DNA of 62,271 nucleotides from B16-G9 sp964400655 (GCA_964400655.1 CAYNVN010000123.1:1-62271); one strand, 5' to 3'. Shown: positions 9,187 to 18,858, counted from the first letter of the stretch. Numbers and translations are program-made. The notes: generated by a model from the letters alone, not told the origin.

Positions 9187-9645
9187 TTAAATTTTATCGT
9201 TTTCAAAAACTTCAATTACTTTTCCAACATAGCGTAAATCTTTACCGGCAAGCGGATGGTTGAAATCAATGGTTACCGTTTCATCCATAATTTTAATCAT
9301 TCTGCCGATATGTTGTTGTCCGTTATTGTCGTGCATCGATATCTTTTTTCCGGGAAGGAAAAAGTTATCCGGTACCTTTCCGTCAACCTCAAAAGTTTCC
9401 TTTGGAATATCGAAAATGGCGTATGTATCAATGGGGCCGTAAGCATTTTCGGCTTTGATGACAAAATCAAATTCGTCTTCATCTGTCAACCCCATAAGGT
9501 TTTGTTCAAAATCAGGGAATAAGTGGTTGATTCCGAACCTGAAAACAACCGGTTTGCGGGCAGGTATCTCCTCAATTAACGAGTTGTCTGCCGAATCGTA
9601 CAGTTTATAAACCAATTTGGCCAGCTTTCCGGGTTCGATTTTCAT
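9187..9645 (-). CDS. SlyD-like FKBP-type peptidyl-prolyl isomerase
   Basis: About 152 residues with the SlyD layout. An FKBP half-domain (LVYKLYDSADNSLIEE at the N-terminus) is followed by the insert-in-flap domain, with FEQNLMGL, AYGPID, and the C-terminal DFNHPLAGKDL that is highly conserved in SlyD-type proteins. The histidine-rich metal tail of E. coli SlyD is absent. The ATG at 9645 is preferred because the in-frame codon at 9651 is TTG. It assists folding of proline-containing proteins in the cytoplasm. It is in tandem with the DUF3365 gene. Confidence 0.85.
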   Translation of the reverse strand: MKIEPGKLAKLVYKLYDSADNSLIEEIPARKPVVFRFGINHLFPDFEQNLMGLTDEDEFDFVIKAENAYGPIDTYAIFDIPKETFEVDGKVPDNFFLPGKKISMHDNNGQQHIGRMIKIMDETVTIDFNHPLAGKDLRYVGKVIEVFENDKI

Positions 9646-9698
9646 ATTCAAAAAATTTATGCAAATATAATTGTTCTAAATAAGAAATCTGAAAAAAA

Positions 9699-10556
9699 TT
9701 AGCCTGCAAGCAGGATTAATCCCGGTAACCAAAAAACCATTTCGCCGAATATGCGATAACGGTCGTTTATTTTCATGCTCTTTGGAAACATCAGCATCAG
9801 TAACAGGGCTGTATTCATTAAAACCTCAATTATTATTGCGAAAAACTGAAACAGGTTGACGGTAAATAACAGGTTGATTTTTAAAAGAATAAAAATAGCA
9901 ATGTGTAGTGTGATTAAAAAGTAGCGGGTATTTTTCCTGCCGAAAGTGGTGGTAAACGACCGGTGGCCGTCGTGGATGTCATTTTCATAGTCGAACCACG
10001 ATGCAAGAATACCTTCGGCCCAGGCAAGCATAACCATTACCAAAATTAAAATAATTTGATGTGTTGAAAGCGAACTGTTGGCCCAATAATACGGAGCAAG
10101 GGTAATGCCTGCCACGTAGGCAATGGCAATAAACAACTCCTTTTGGTTAAAGAATGGGATGTTTTTTTGAAAAAATGAGGTGATCAGAAAAAATGAGAAT
10201 ATGATTGCAAACAAAATAAGTCCGGCAATAACAATATCTTTATCTAAAAATAATAAACCTGTTACGAGAGTAAAAACGGATAAACCCGTCAGGATTACGA
10301 GTAATACTTTTTTGTGTTTAAAATGGTACCGGTGACGAAAAATAACCGGTTGACCATCTTTTCCTTTCAGACCATCCAGTAAGTGGTCGATTGTGTAAAT
10401 AATCCAAACTGTTGAGGCAAGTATAAGATACCACCAACCCGACGGAAATAGATTTAATAGTTTAGAAATGTAAACTCCTGTCATTAACGTGCCAATAACC
10501 ACATCGAGGCTTAAAATGCGAAAAAGTAAATATCCTTTTTTAATTGCATGTATCAT
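9699..10556 (-). CDS. UbiA-like integral membrane prenyltransferase family protein
   Basis: About 285 residues, almost entirely membrane helices. Two aspartate motifs match the UbiA layout: DHLLDG near residue 57 (DxxxD) and DYENDIHDG near residue 200, followed by a conserved-looking TTFGRKNTRYF. The usual asparagine before the first motif is not obvious. The substrate is unknown. The frame is open to a TTG at 10592, but the ATG at 10556 is the first proper start and removes a polar extension. The gene sits right behind the terminator of the act operon and before the FKBP gene. A quinone or haem related role is only an inference from the respiratory surroundings. Confidence 0.6.
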   Translation of the reverse strand: MIHAIKKGYLLFRILSLDVVIGTLMTGVYISKLLNLFPSGWWYLILASTVWIIYTIDHLLDGLKGKDGQPVIFRHRYHFKHKKVLLVILTGLSVFTLVTGLLFLDKDIVIAGLILFAIIFSFFLITSFFQKNIPFFNQKELFIAIAYVAGITLAPYYWANSSLSTHQIILILVMVMLAWAEGILASWFDYENDIHDGHRSFTTTFGRKNTRYFLITLHIAIFILLKINLLFTVNLFQFFAIIIEVLMNTALLLMLMFPKSMKINDRYRIFGEMVFWLPGLILLAG

Positions 10557-10600
10557 GATGGAGATATTATCCGGCCGGGTTTTGATTTTCAAAATTAGTG

Positions 10601-10635
10601 ATAAAAAAAACTCCCGCCAACAAGGCAGGAGTTTT
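10601..10635 (-). terminator. Rho-independent terminator of the act operon
   Basis: On the minus strand a 10-bp stem (10609-10618 with 10624-10633, 5-base loop) is followed by a run of eight U. One of the pairs is G-U on the minus strand but would be a C-A mismatch on the plus strand, which fixes the direction. It lies 23 bases after the actF stop. Confidence 0.88.
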
Positions 10636-10657
10636 CAATATAGAGATAATTGCTGGT

Positions 10658-11821
10658 TTACGCATGATGATGAATACTTTCCTGAAGGTATGGGTGATTT
10701 TTTGGAACCAGATTCATTTTGGTTAGCGACCATCCGACGGTTAACGAAAAGATACCCCAGAAACCGAGTGCCGTGCCTATTTCAAGCCATCCGATAACGT
10801 GGTCGGGTACGGTATCGGGGAAAATGGCCATATAAAGTTCAATCCATTGTCCGATGCTTATAACAATTACGGTAAACAGTAAAGCATTGGGGTTTTTGGC
10901 AATACGGTTCCACATTAAGAAAAGGAAAGGGAAGAGCCAGTTAACCACCAGCTCGGCATAGAAGAAAAACTTATAATATTCCAGTGTACGCGGAATGTAG
11001 TAAATGGTCTCTTCCGGAATGTTGGCATACCAAATCAGCAGGTATTGGGCAAACCATAGATAGGCCCAAATGATGCTTAAGGCAAAAATGTATTTTGACA
11101 AATCGTGGAAGTGACTTTTGTTTACAAAGGGAAGATACCCCTGTTTCCATAAAATAATAACGATGGCCGTTACAATGGCCGAACCGTGGAAAAAGGCACT
11201 GATAAACATTTTGGCGGGATAAACCGTACTGAACCAGTGAGCGTCGAGCGACATCAGCCAGTCGATGGTAAACAGTGAGAAGCTAAAGGCAAAAACAAAA
11301 ATAAATACCTTGGAAGTAAATTCGGTTTTATTAAAATAGGTTAAACCGCCGTGCTTATCTTCTTCTTTTGAAAGTTTATTGATTCTTTGTGTAAGATAGA
11401 TCCACAATAAAAAGAATATGACGTAACGAATAATGAGGAAAGTAACATTTAAATAGGGTTCTTTGTGTTGCAACAGTGCATCGTGGGCTACCGCTTCGGG
11501 GTGCGACCAGTGATAAAGGTCGTGAAGTCCGAAGAACATGATGATCCACAGGAAAAACGAAACAATGATGTAGCTTCCCATTGCCTGGGGAATACGCAGC
11601 AGTCCTGCCGACCAACCCGACTGGGTGATGGCCTGCATGGCAAGCCAGAAAGCTCCTCCGATGGCAAACATAAAGAAATAGAAGTTGTTGAGAAGCAAAT
11701 TGGCCCATGTTCTTTCCATATGGCCGGACATAAATCCTGCAATCACCGTGATAAGTCCGATGGCAATCAGCACGAACATTGCTATTTTGAACTTTCCGCT
11801 AAGCTGTAATTTCTTATCCAT
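10658..11821 (-). CDS. actF: Alternative complex III subunit ActF (quinol:cytochrome c oxidoreductase membrane subunit)
   Basis: 387 residues with about ten membrane helices and few polar loops, homologous in layout to the NrfD/PsrC-like subunit ActC. Recognisable family segments are SLDAHWFSTVYPAKMF and WAYLWFAQYLLIWYANIPEE. ActF is one of two quinol-side membrane subunits of alternative complex III. It is the last gene of the act operon, 29 bases after actE, and is followed by a strong terminator rather than by cytochrome oxidase genes. Confidence 0.92.
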   Translation of the reverse strand: MDKKLQLSGKFKIAMFVLIAIGLITVIAGFMSGHMERTWANLLLNNFYFFMFAIGGAFWLAMQAITQSGWSAGLLRIPQAMGSYIIVSFFLWIIMFFGLHDLYHWSHPEAVAHDALLQHKEPYLNVTFLIIRYVIFFLLWIYLTQRINKLSKEEDKHGGLTYFNKTEFTSKVFIFVFAFSFSLFTIDWLMSLDAHWFSTVYPAKMFISAFFHGSAIVTAIVIILWKQGYLPFVNKSHFHDLSKYIFALSIIWAYLWFAQYLLIWYANIPEETIYYIPRTLEYYKFFFYAELVVNWLFPFLFLMWNRIAKNPNALLFTVIVISIGQWIELYMAIFPDTVPDHVIGWLEIGTALGFWGIFSLTVGWSLTKMNLVPKNHPYLQESIHHHA

Positions 11822-11850
11822 GAGTTTTAGATTTTATTTCCAAGCCAATA

Positions 11851-12450
11851 TTATTTGGCAAGAGTTCTTAAATAATTAATGATTTTCCAACGGTTTTCGG
11901 GTTTAATCTGAATCTCGTGGCCCGGCATCAGGCCCGAAATGGAACCTTTGGAAATTACATAATATATTTCTCCGTCAGGTTTCGACTGTACATAACTGTC
12001 AACTAACGAGGTTGGCTTGGCGGGGAAGAGGCCGGCAGTGTATAAATGGCCGTCTCCTTTGCCCTGAATACCGTGACAATCGCTGCAGAAAATATTGAAC
12101 TGCTTTTTACCTTGTGCAAGGTTTTCGTCATTCGGTTTAATGGGGTTCTGCAAAACAGTACCTGCCTGGGTTTGTTCAACCACGCGTTCCTGAATGGTAT
12201 TTCCTTTAAAAGGAAAAGGCATTTTTCCTCTGGCCACCGTACCCTTTGGTGCAGGCTGAATGGTTTGACCATTGGGTAATACGGGGTTTGGTGTGTATGC
12301 CTTGTAAAATTTTGTGTAGTACATGTCGTATGTACCCATATAGTCGTATCCGGGATTATTTTTATCTACCTGACAGGAAGTAAACATTAGCGCCGGAAAC
12401 ATTAGCAAAGCCAATAAACGTAAAATCCTCATTATCTTTTTATTTTTCAT
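11851..12450 (-). CDS. actE: Alternative complex III monohaem cytochrome c subunit ActE
   Basis: 199 residues. A lipoprotein signal ends at LMFTSC (lipobox cysteine near residue 26). The C-terminal half is a class I cytochrome c domain with CSDCH and a later methionine in SGLMPGHE that can be the axial ligand. ActE passes electrons from the multihaem ActA to downstream carriers. Its start overlaps the end of actD by 11 bases, consistent with translational coupling. Confidence 0.92.
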   Translation of the reverse strand: MKNKKIMRILRLLALLMFPALMFTSCQVDKNNPGYDYMGTYDMYYTKFYKAYTPNPVLPNGQTIQPAPKGTVARGKMPFPFKGNTIQERVVEQTQAGTVLQNPIKPNDENLAQGKKQFNIFCSDCHGIQGKGDGHLYTAGLFPAKPTSLVDSYVQSKPDGEIYYVISKGSISGLMPGHEIQIKPENRWKIINYLRTLAK

Positions 12451-12973
12451 GATAACTTACATTAGATTCTTTAACCTCCAAAGCTCCTGTGTCTTTTAAA
12501 AGGTTATTAATGGTTTCAAGATCACTTCCCGTAAAATCCTTCGATTTTTCGATAAGAATGGCAAACTTATCGTTGGTGGTTCTTGGATCGGGTAATTCCA
12601 CTTTTTTACCGGGCCACATTTTTTCGCGCCATAAGTAGGTAATAAATGTAAGAATGGTACCCACCAAAATGGTTAATACAAACAGGATGATTACAAACGA
12701 AAGGGTGTTCAGCGGCTTTCCGCCGAATTTAAGCGGATAACTTACTACCGACGACCAGTAAAGGAAAGCAAAGGTCATGGCAGTACCCGAAGCGCCGTAA
12801 AGAAAGGTTGCAAATGGAATACGGGTGTGCAGCTCAAGCTTTTCCCAAACGTCGTGGATGGGGAAGGGGGAAAACACATCTTTAACCTTATAGCCGTTTT
12901 CCTGTATTTTATCAATTGCATTAAGGACTACTTCGTGATCATCGTAAATCCCTACAATATTTGTTCTGTTCAT
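12440..12973 (-). CDS. actD: Alternative complex III subunit ActD (DUF3341)
   Basis: 177 residues with the DUF3341 start (IVGIYDDHEVVLNAI, then VKDVFSPFPIHDVWE) and two membrane helices (about residues 60-80 and 95-118). The pattern, length and position between actC and actE identify ActD, a membrane-anchored subunit without cofactors. The C-terminal part is soluble and ends in SNVSYHEK. Confidence 0.92.
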   Translation of the reverse strand: MNRTNIVGIYDDHEVVLNAIDKIQENGYKVKDVFSPFPIHDVWEKLELHTRIPFATFLYGASGTAMTFAFLYWSSVVSYPLKFGGKPLNTLSFVIILFVLTILVGTILTFITYLWREKMWPGKKVELPDPRTTNDKFAILIEKSKDFTGSDLETINNLLKDTGALEVKESNVSYHEK

Positions 12974-13008
12974 TATTCTGTATATTAATGTTCAGTTAAA
13001 AATCTTTG

Positions 13009-14394
13009 TTAATGCTTTTCGTTTTCTGTAAAAGCCTCATCGGTTGATGTTTCTTTCAGTACATGTTTTACCTCACTGATGGCAATCATCGGTACATAAC
13101 GGAAAAACAGCAACACACCCAGTACAAACAAGCCGAGGGTACCAATGTAGATTCCGATTTCAATAAAAGTGGGTTTGTAAACGGCCCAGCCCGAAGGCAG
13201 AAAGTCTTTCGAGAGTGAAGTAACCACAATTACATAACGCTCGAACCACATACCTATGTTAATAAATATGGAGATAATGAAAACAGCGGTAATGTTCTTT
13301 CTTATTTTTTTGAACCAGAAAAGTTGCGGGATAAGTGCATTACAGGTTATCATTGACCAGTAAGCAAAGGTGTAATCGCCCGTTACCCTGTTTTTCATAA
13401 AGGTAAACATCTCGTATTCAGAGCCCGAATACCAGGCTACAAAAAGCTCGGTCATATAGGCCGTTCCCATAATAAGCGAGATAAAGGTAAGGATGCGTGC
13501 AACGGCATCAAGGTGTCCGTCGGTTATAAAGTCGTTGAACTTATACAATTTTCTCATTACAATGGTAAGGGTGAGCACCATACCAAAACCTGAAAAGATG
13601 GCTCCGATTACAAAATAAGGCGGGAAGATGGTTGTGTGCCATCCGGGTATTACCGCAACCGAAAAGTCCATGGATACAATTGAGTGAACCGAAACAACCA
13701 GCGGAGCGGCCATTCCACCCATTAAAAGGGCGGCGGTTTCAAAACGCAACCATCCTTTGGCATTGCCAAGCCATCCGAAACTAAGGATGCCGTAAATTTT
13801 TCTTCTTATTTTGGAGGCGGCCGATTCGCGAATAATGGCAAAATCGGGAATCATTCCCATATACCAAAACAGGAAAGAGGCTGTAAGGTAGGTTGAAATG
13901 GCTGTAACATCCCAAAAGAGGGGAGAGTTAAAGTTGTCCCACAACGGGCCGCGGGTATTCCAGTAAGGAAAGATAAAGAAACCGTCCCAGATACGTCCCA
14001 TATGGATAAGCGGGAACAGTCCTGCAGCCATTACGGCAAAAATGGTCATCGCTTCGGCAGCTCGGTTAATGGAGGTTCTCCACTTTTGTCTTACTATCAG
14101 CAGGAAGATGGAGAAAGCCGTTCCGGCATGTCCGATACCAATCCACCATACAAAGTTGATGATGGCCCATCCCCATGCAACATTGTTGTTCAATCCCCAT
14201 GTACCAATACCGGTGGATATGGTAACATAAATGGCCCAAACACCAAGCAGTAATGCGACGGTGGCCACAAATGCGGAAATTTTCCACCAGGTGGGTGCAC
14301 TTGGAGCATAGATGGGGGTAAGGATTTCGCTGGTTACCTGGTCGTAACTCTTGTTTCCTTTGATTAATATTCCTCTTACTCTGGTATTATACAT
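13009..14394 (-). CDS. actC: Alternative complex III subunit ActC (NrfD/PsrC-like)
   Basis: 461 residues with about ten membrane helices of the NrfD family. Diagnostic segments include GIGHAGTAFSIFLLIVRQKW and SVHSIVSMDFSVAVIPGWHT. ActC is thought to hold the quinol-binding site and, with ActB, to couple electron flow to proton movement. It starts 26 bases after actB and is followed by actD after 35 bases. Confidence 0.94.
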   Translation of the reverse strand: MYNTRVRGILIKGNKSYDQVTSEILTPIYAPSAPTWWKISAFVATVALLLGVWAIYVTISTGIGTWGLNNNVAWGWAIINFVWWIGIGHAGTAFSIFLLIVRQKWRTSINRAAEAMTIFAVMAAGLFPLIHMGRIWDGFFIFPYWNTRGPLWDNFNSPLFWDVTAISTYLTASFLFWYMGMIPDFAIIRESAASKIRRKIYGILSFGWLGNAKGWLRFETAALLMGGMAAPLVVSVHSIVSMDFSVAVIPGWHTTIFPPYFVIGAIFSGFGMVLTLTIVMRKLYKFNDFITDGHLDAVARILTFISLIMGTAYMTELFVAWYSGSEYEMFTFMKNRVTGDYTFAYWSMITCNALIPQLFWFKKIRKNITAVFIISIFINIGMWFERYVIVVTSLSKDFLPSGWAVYKPTFIEIGIYIGTLGLFVLGVLLFFRYVPMIAISEVKHVLKETSTDEAFTENEKH

Positions 14395-14420
14395 TATTGT
14401 CGTTTTTGGTCGTTATTAAA

Positions 14421-17393
14421 TTAAGCGTGGCTGTTTTTAGTATGAACCGCCTCATCTTTGTTTTTAACTTTGGTAAGATAGCTTGTTGAAGGAAGTGTAT
14501 GCAATTCTTCCAACAGATGATACATACGCTCTTCTTCCGCCAGTTTCGATACTTTGCTGTTTTTGTCTTCCAGATTACCAAATTCTATCGCATCAACAGG
14601 ACAACTTTGCTGGCAGGCAACCTGAATTTCACCGTCGTACAGATCGCGATTTTCCATTTTGGCAACCAGTTTTTTCTCCTGGATACGTTGTACGCAAAGC
14701 GAACATTTTTCAACAACACCGCGTTGGCGAACCGTAACATCGGGATTAAGCACCAGTTTGCCCAGTTCACTGTTCATGTTGTAATCGAAATTGTTGTTAT
14801 TTACATATTCGTACCAGTTGAAACGTCGTACCTTATAAGGACAGTTGTTGATACAGTAACGGGTACCGATACAACGGTTGTATGCCATTTGGTTTAACCC
14901 TTCGCTGCTGTGGTTGGTGGCGGCCACCGGACAAACATTTTCGCAGGGGGCATTGTCGCAATGCAGACACATAACCGGCATATGGAACATCTCCGGATTT
15001 TCAAGGTCTTCCGAATAGTAGCGGTCTATGCGCATCCAGTGCATGATGCGGCGATTACGAACCTGCTCTTTACCGATAACGGCCACATTGTTTTCTGCCT
15101 GACAGGAGATTACACAGTTGGCGCAGCCTGTACAAACGTTCAGGTCGATGCTCATACCCCAGTGTATTCCGTCAAACTTAAGGTTTTGGTAAAGGGTTAC
15201 GTTGTTTTCTTTATCAAGTTTAAATTTTTCGTTACCAGATGCAGGATTTTTTTTGTATTCGGGAAGGGTGGTTTCTCGTACTATGGGACGGCCTTCCATG
15301 GTGTGGTGCATCTGTGTAAGTGCCAGCGGGTATTTTTTGCCCGATACTTTTTCAACGGTAATGGTATTACCGCTAAAGTTAAAGTAACCGTTTTTAAGGT
15401 TCATCAGCGGATAGGCATTTTGTCCCACACCGTCGCCGGCTTTTCCGGCGGCACTGCGTCCGTAACCAACGGCAATGGCAAAAGTGTTTTTCGGCAGGCC
15501 GGGACGAATAATCACCGGAAGTTCAAATTTGCCGTTAACTTTTACCACGTCTTCAAACTCTATTCCGTGTTCGTCGGCATAACCGGGCGGGATACCGATG
15601 TAGTTGTCCCAGGTAGCCGTACTTATCGGGTCGGGCATTTCCTGTAACCATGGGTTGTTGGCATATTTTCCGGTACCCATTGACATTTTTTCGTAAAGAA
15701 CCACTTCGGTACCGGTACCCGGTTTAGATGCCTTTAAGGGTTGTGATACAAAATCGCCGGCAGCTTTAGGGCACTCAAACGGAAGTTCAACAACTCCGTC
15801 GTGTTTACATTTGTTCCAAAACTCGGTGAAATCGGTGTATTTGGTTTGTAAAGGAAAATAATCTGCTTTCCAAACATTTTCCATGTATGTTTCGTAGGTT
15901 CCTTCAATACCGAACCAAAGCATCAGGCTTTCCTGAAACTGGCGGGTATCAAAAATACGGCTTATGGTTGGCTGGGTGAAACTGTATGAGCCTTTAACCG
16001 GCTCGGCATCGTTCCATGATTCGAGGTAGTTGTTGTCGGGACAAACATAGTCGCACAACTTTGCTGTTTCGTCTAAAGTATCGGCAAACGATATTTTAAC
16101 ACCTGTTTTCTTTAGTCCGTTGATAAAATCGCTTGATTTTGCGTAATCGTAAGCCGGGTTAACGTTGTTGAGCAAAATGGCACCCACTTTTCCTGCTCCC
16201 ATCTCTTTAACAAGGGCATCAATTTTTTTCTCATCGGCTTTATAGAGGCAAACCGGTTTGTCCAAATCGATGGTTGTTCCGTAATTACCCAGAAGCTGAT
16301 TGATGGCATTAACCGTTAGCTGTATGTTCAGGTCGTTGGTACCCGAAACCACCAATGATTTTCCTTTTGATTTTAACAAATCTTTAGCTGCTTTTTTAAC
16401 GTCAACCGAAACTTTGGGAGCACTGTATGTGGTTGCGCCCGTTGCTTTGGCAATTTCGTTATAGAGATTAAGCAATACAGCTCCCTCTTCGGAAGGTTTA
16501 ACCGGATAACGGTAATCGGCATTGGAGCCGGTAAGCGAATAATCGGACTCAAACTGATAAAGCCTCGACATTTCGGTATTTCCGCCAATTAATCTTCTGT
16601 TTTTGGCGTATTGTTTTGAGAATGTAACGGGCATCAGCCAGTTTCCAAGATAGTCGGCATTAAAACCTACAATAACTTTTGCTTTATCGAAATAGTAAGA
16701 CGGGATGGCCGGTTTTCCGAAGTTTTTGTCGTTGGCATCGCGCATGGCCCTGAAACTAACCGGGTCGTAAACAATGGTTTCGACATTGGGGTTGTTTTCT
16801 TTTATCTCTTTAAAAAGCTTTTTTGTTGAGGGGCTGATGATGGTGGAGGTAAGGATGACCACTTTTTTATTTTCTTTTGCCAACCTGTTCAGCTCGTTAC
16901 CAATTTGTTTGTCAACCGTTTTCCAGTCTGACGGTTCGCCACCTTTTAGCGGGGTTTTTAAACGGGCATCGTCGTAAAGGTTAAGAACCGAAGCCTGCGC
17001 TCTGGCATTGGTACCTCTTTTGGAAAGCGGGGAGAGGTCGTTACCTTCAATTTTAATGGGCCTTCCTTCGCGGGTTTTTACCAAAACGCTCACGTAATCG
17101 TGACCGTCGTAAAAGGTGGAGGCGTAATAGTTGGCAACGCCCGGAACCAGCTCTTCGGGTTGTGTTAAAAGCGGTATGGCCTTACGGACAGGCATTTGAC
17201 AGCTTGAAACCAGTGTTACGGCACTTACTGAGAATCCCAGCATTTTTAAAAAATCTCTCCGGCTGGATTTTCCTTTCAGTTCCGATTCTTCAAGTCCTTC
17301 AACTGAGAATTCGGGCAGGGCTTCCGTATTGCCTGCATCTTCTCTTTTAAACTTTTTGTACTCTTCTATACTTTGCCAGTATTTCTTTTCCAT
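14421..17393 (-). CDS. actB: Alternative complex III subunit ActB (molybdopterin-oxidoreductase-like/iron-sulfur fusion)
   Basis: 990 residues. A twin-arginine type segment SSRRDFLKMLGFSVSAV lies near residues 43-59 and is followed by a cysteine. The large middle part resembles a molybdopterin oxidoreductase but is known in this family to lack the cofactor. The C-terminal quarter holds cysteine motifs for four iron-sulfur clusters: CTGCANCVISC, CLHCDNAPCENVCP, CIGTRYCINNCP, and CSLCVQRI with ACQQSCP. It relays electrons from quinol to the haems of ActA. It starts 39 bases after actA. Confidence 0.95.
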   Translation of the reverse strand: MEKKYWQSIEEYKKFKREDAGNTEALPEFSVEGLEESELKGKSSRRDFLKMLGFSVSAVTLVSSCQMPVRKAIPLLTQPEELVPGVANYYASTFYDGHDYVSVLVKTREGRPIKIEGNDLSPLSKRGTNARAQASVLNLYDDARLKTPLKGGEPSDWKTVDKQIGNELNRLAKENKKVVILTSTIISPSTKKLFKEIKENNPNVETIVYDPVSFRAMRDANDKNFGKPAIPSYYFDKAKVIVGFNADYLGNWLMPVTFSKQYAKNRRLIGGNTEMSRLYQFESDYSLTGSNADYRYPVKPSEEGAVLLNLYNEIAKATGATTYSAPKVSVDVKKAAKDLLKSKGKSLVVSGTNDLNIQLTVNAINQLLGNYGTTIDLDKPVCLYKADEKKIDALVKEMGAGKVGAILLNNVNPAYDYAKSSDFINGLKKTGVKISFADTLDETAKLCDYVCPDNNYLESWNDAEPVKGSYSFTQPTISRIFDTRQFQESLMLWFGIEGTYETYMENVWKADYFPLQTKYTDFTEFWNKCKHDGVVELPFECPKAAGDFVSQPLKASKPGTGTEVVLYEKMSMGTGKYANNPWLQEMPDPISTATWDNYIGIPPGYADEHGIEFEDVVKVNGKFELPVIIRPGLPKNTFAIAVGYGRSAAGKAGDGVGQNAYPLMNLKNGYFNFSGNTITVEKVSGKKYPLALTQMHHTMEGRPIVRETTLPEYKKNPASGNEKFKLDKENNVTLYQNLKFDGIHWGMSIDLNVCTGCANCVISCQAENNVAVIGKEQVRNRRIMHWMRIDRYYSEDLENPEMFHMPVMCLHCDNAPCENVCPVAATNHSSEGLNQMAYNRCIGTRYCINNCPYKVRRFNWYEYVNNNNFDYNMNSELGKLVLNPDVTVRQRGVVEKCSLCVQRIQEKKLVAKMENRDLYDGEIQVACQQSCPVDAIEFGNLEDKNSKVSKLAEEERMYHLLEELHTLPSTSYLTKVKNKDEAVHTKNSHA

Positions 17394-17432
17394 GGTATAT
17401 CTGTAAATGGAATAATGAATTCGTTTTTTATT

Positions 17433-18632
17433 TTAATAATGGCATTTTTGACATTCGTCGCCTCCTACCATTGCTTCGGTAACTTTGCCAATTTCACCTT
17501 TGGCAAGTTTTTCGTGCAGATCTTTATATTTGTCGTAAAATTTATTGTCGGTAAACTGTACCTCTTTGGTACGATGACACTCGATGCACCAGCCCATGCT
17601 CAGGTCTTCAACCTGAATAACCTGATCCATATCTTCAACGTTTCCGTGACACTCGGTACAATCGAGTTTGCCTACATTAACATGCTGGGCATGATTAAAG
17701 TAAACGTGATCGGGCAGGTTGTGTACTTTTATCCATTGGATGGGTTTGCCTTCGTCCATATGTTGATAGATTTTGGCAATTTCGTCGGTTCCTTTTATGG
17801 TTCCGTTTTCAAAAGAGAGTTCGGTGCTTCTTACCTGTTTGTGGCAGTTCATACATACCTGTGTGGGTGGTATTCCGGCGTGCATGCTTTCTTCGGCCGT
17901 ATAGTGGCAATATTCGCAGTCAATTTGATTTTGGCCGGCATGTACCGCATGTGAAAAATAGATGGGTTGGTCGGGTTGATAATATTGTTGACGGCCCAGT
18001 GCCGCAGCTTCAACAAATACGCCTTCACCTACAATGGTAATGGCGGTTAGTATTAATATGTAATGGATGGCTTTGGCTTTGATGATTTTGGTTGCATAAA
18101 GGTCGATGAGGCTGATAAGAAGAATAACAGACATGATAATAACGGTAACCCTTAATTTTCCACGGGCTTCTCTTTCTTCAACGGCAGGGATAACTTTTGT
18201 TTCGCCGGTTTTTACAACTGTTTCTTCTTGGGCTTTTTCGCCTCCTGCAACTTTTCCGCCAGCGGCAATGTATTTAAGGATGCCCTTTACCTGGTCGTCG
18301 GTAAGTGAATGCGACGGCATGGGAATTTTGCTGTTTTCTTCAAAAACCTTAATGGCTGTTTCGTCGCCCGACTGTATCAATGCCTGCGAGTTTTGAACGA
18401 ATTTTATCAGCCAGGCTTCGTCTCTTCTTTCGGTTACACCTTTTAAATCAGGCCCCACAAGTTTGCCGCCTCCAATGGTGTGACAAGCCTTACATTGCCC
18501 GAAGTTTTTTTCGTCTTCTGCCGTTTGACCAAAAGAAGAGAAAGAAGCAACCAGTAAAAAAATGAGAAATAAACCTGAAAGATACCTCCTTAGATTCGGA
18601 AGGTTTTTGACTCGGATTTCTTTGATGTTCAT
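17433..18632 (-). CDS. actA: Alternative complex III multihaem cytochrome c subunit ActA with fused N-terminal cytochrome c domain
   Basis: About 399 residues. The frame is open to a TTG at 18650, but the ATG at 18632 gives a normal N-terminus with a signal or anchor helix ending at SFGQ. An N-terminal monohaem domain (CKACH) has a likely axial Met in KIPMPSHS. One membrane helix follows, then a pentahaem domain with CEYCH, CMNCH, CTECH, CIECH and a final CQKCHY. That is six haem sites in total. It accepts electrons in the periplasm. It is the first gene of the act operon. Confidence 0.95.
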   Translation of the reverse strand: MNIKEIRVKNLPNLRRYLSGLFLIFLLVASFSSFGQTAEDEKNFGQCKACHTIGGGKLVGPDLKGVTERRDEAWLIKFVQNSQALIQSGDETAIKVFEENSKIPMPSHSLTDDQVKGILKYIAAGGKVAGGEKAQEETVVKTGETKVIPAVEEREARGKLRVTVIIMSVILLISLIDLYATKIIKAKAIHYILILTAITIVGEGVFVEAAALGRQQYYQPDQPIYFSHAVHAGQNQIDCEYCHYTAEESMHAGIPPTQVCMNCHKQVRSTELSFENGTIKGTDEIAKIYQHMDEGKPIQWIKVHNLPDHVYFNHAQHVNVGKLDCTECHGNVEDMDQVIQVEDLSMGWCIECHRTKEVQFTDNKFYDKYKDLHEKLAKGEIGKVTEAMVGGDECQKCHY

Positions 18633-18708
18633 TTTGTAAAATATTATCAATATGAATGATTTTCGTTAAATCAATTTTTCTGTGTTAAAAATACTTAAAT
18701 TTTCGCAT

Positions 18709-18740
18709 CAAAAGTATTTAATTTTTCAAATAAATATCAA
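18709..18740 (-). promoter_or_regulatory. Candidate promoter of the act operon
   Basis: The minus strand has TACTTTTG at 18709-18716, matching TAnnTTTG, and a TTG at 18738-18740, 21 bases further upstream. Transcription would begin near 18705, about 73 bases before the actA ATG. The surrounding 200 bases are very AT-rich with no other gene. Confidence 0.5.
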
Positions 18741-18858
18741 CAATTAGGTAATAAATTACCGAAAAAATATTAAATAAACAGTAAATCACAATCTTACAGA
18801 ATCAGTTAATGATTTAACAGATTGAAAAAAAATTATTACCAAATTAATTTTGTCTGTT

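Noticed and set aside
14910..15647. Plus-strand reading frame of 245 codons opposite actB
   Set aside because: It is antisense to a highly conserved iron-sulfur region, has no family features, and follows the codon pattern of the real gene on the other strand.
17373..17954. Plus-strand reading frame of 193 codons opposite actA
   Set aside because: It is a shadow of the multihaem coding region, whose CxxCH motifs fix the true frame on the minus strand.
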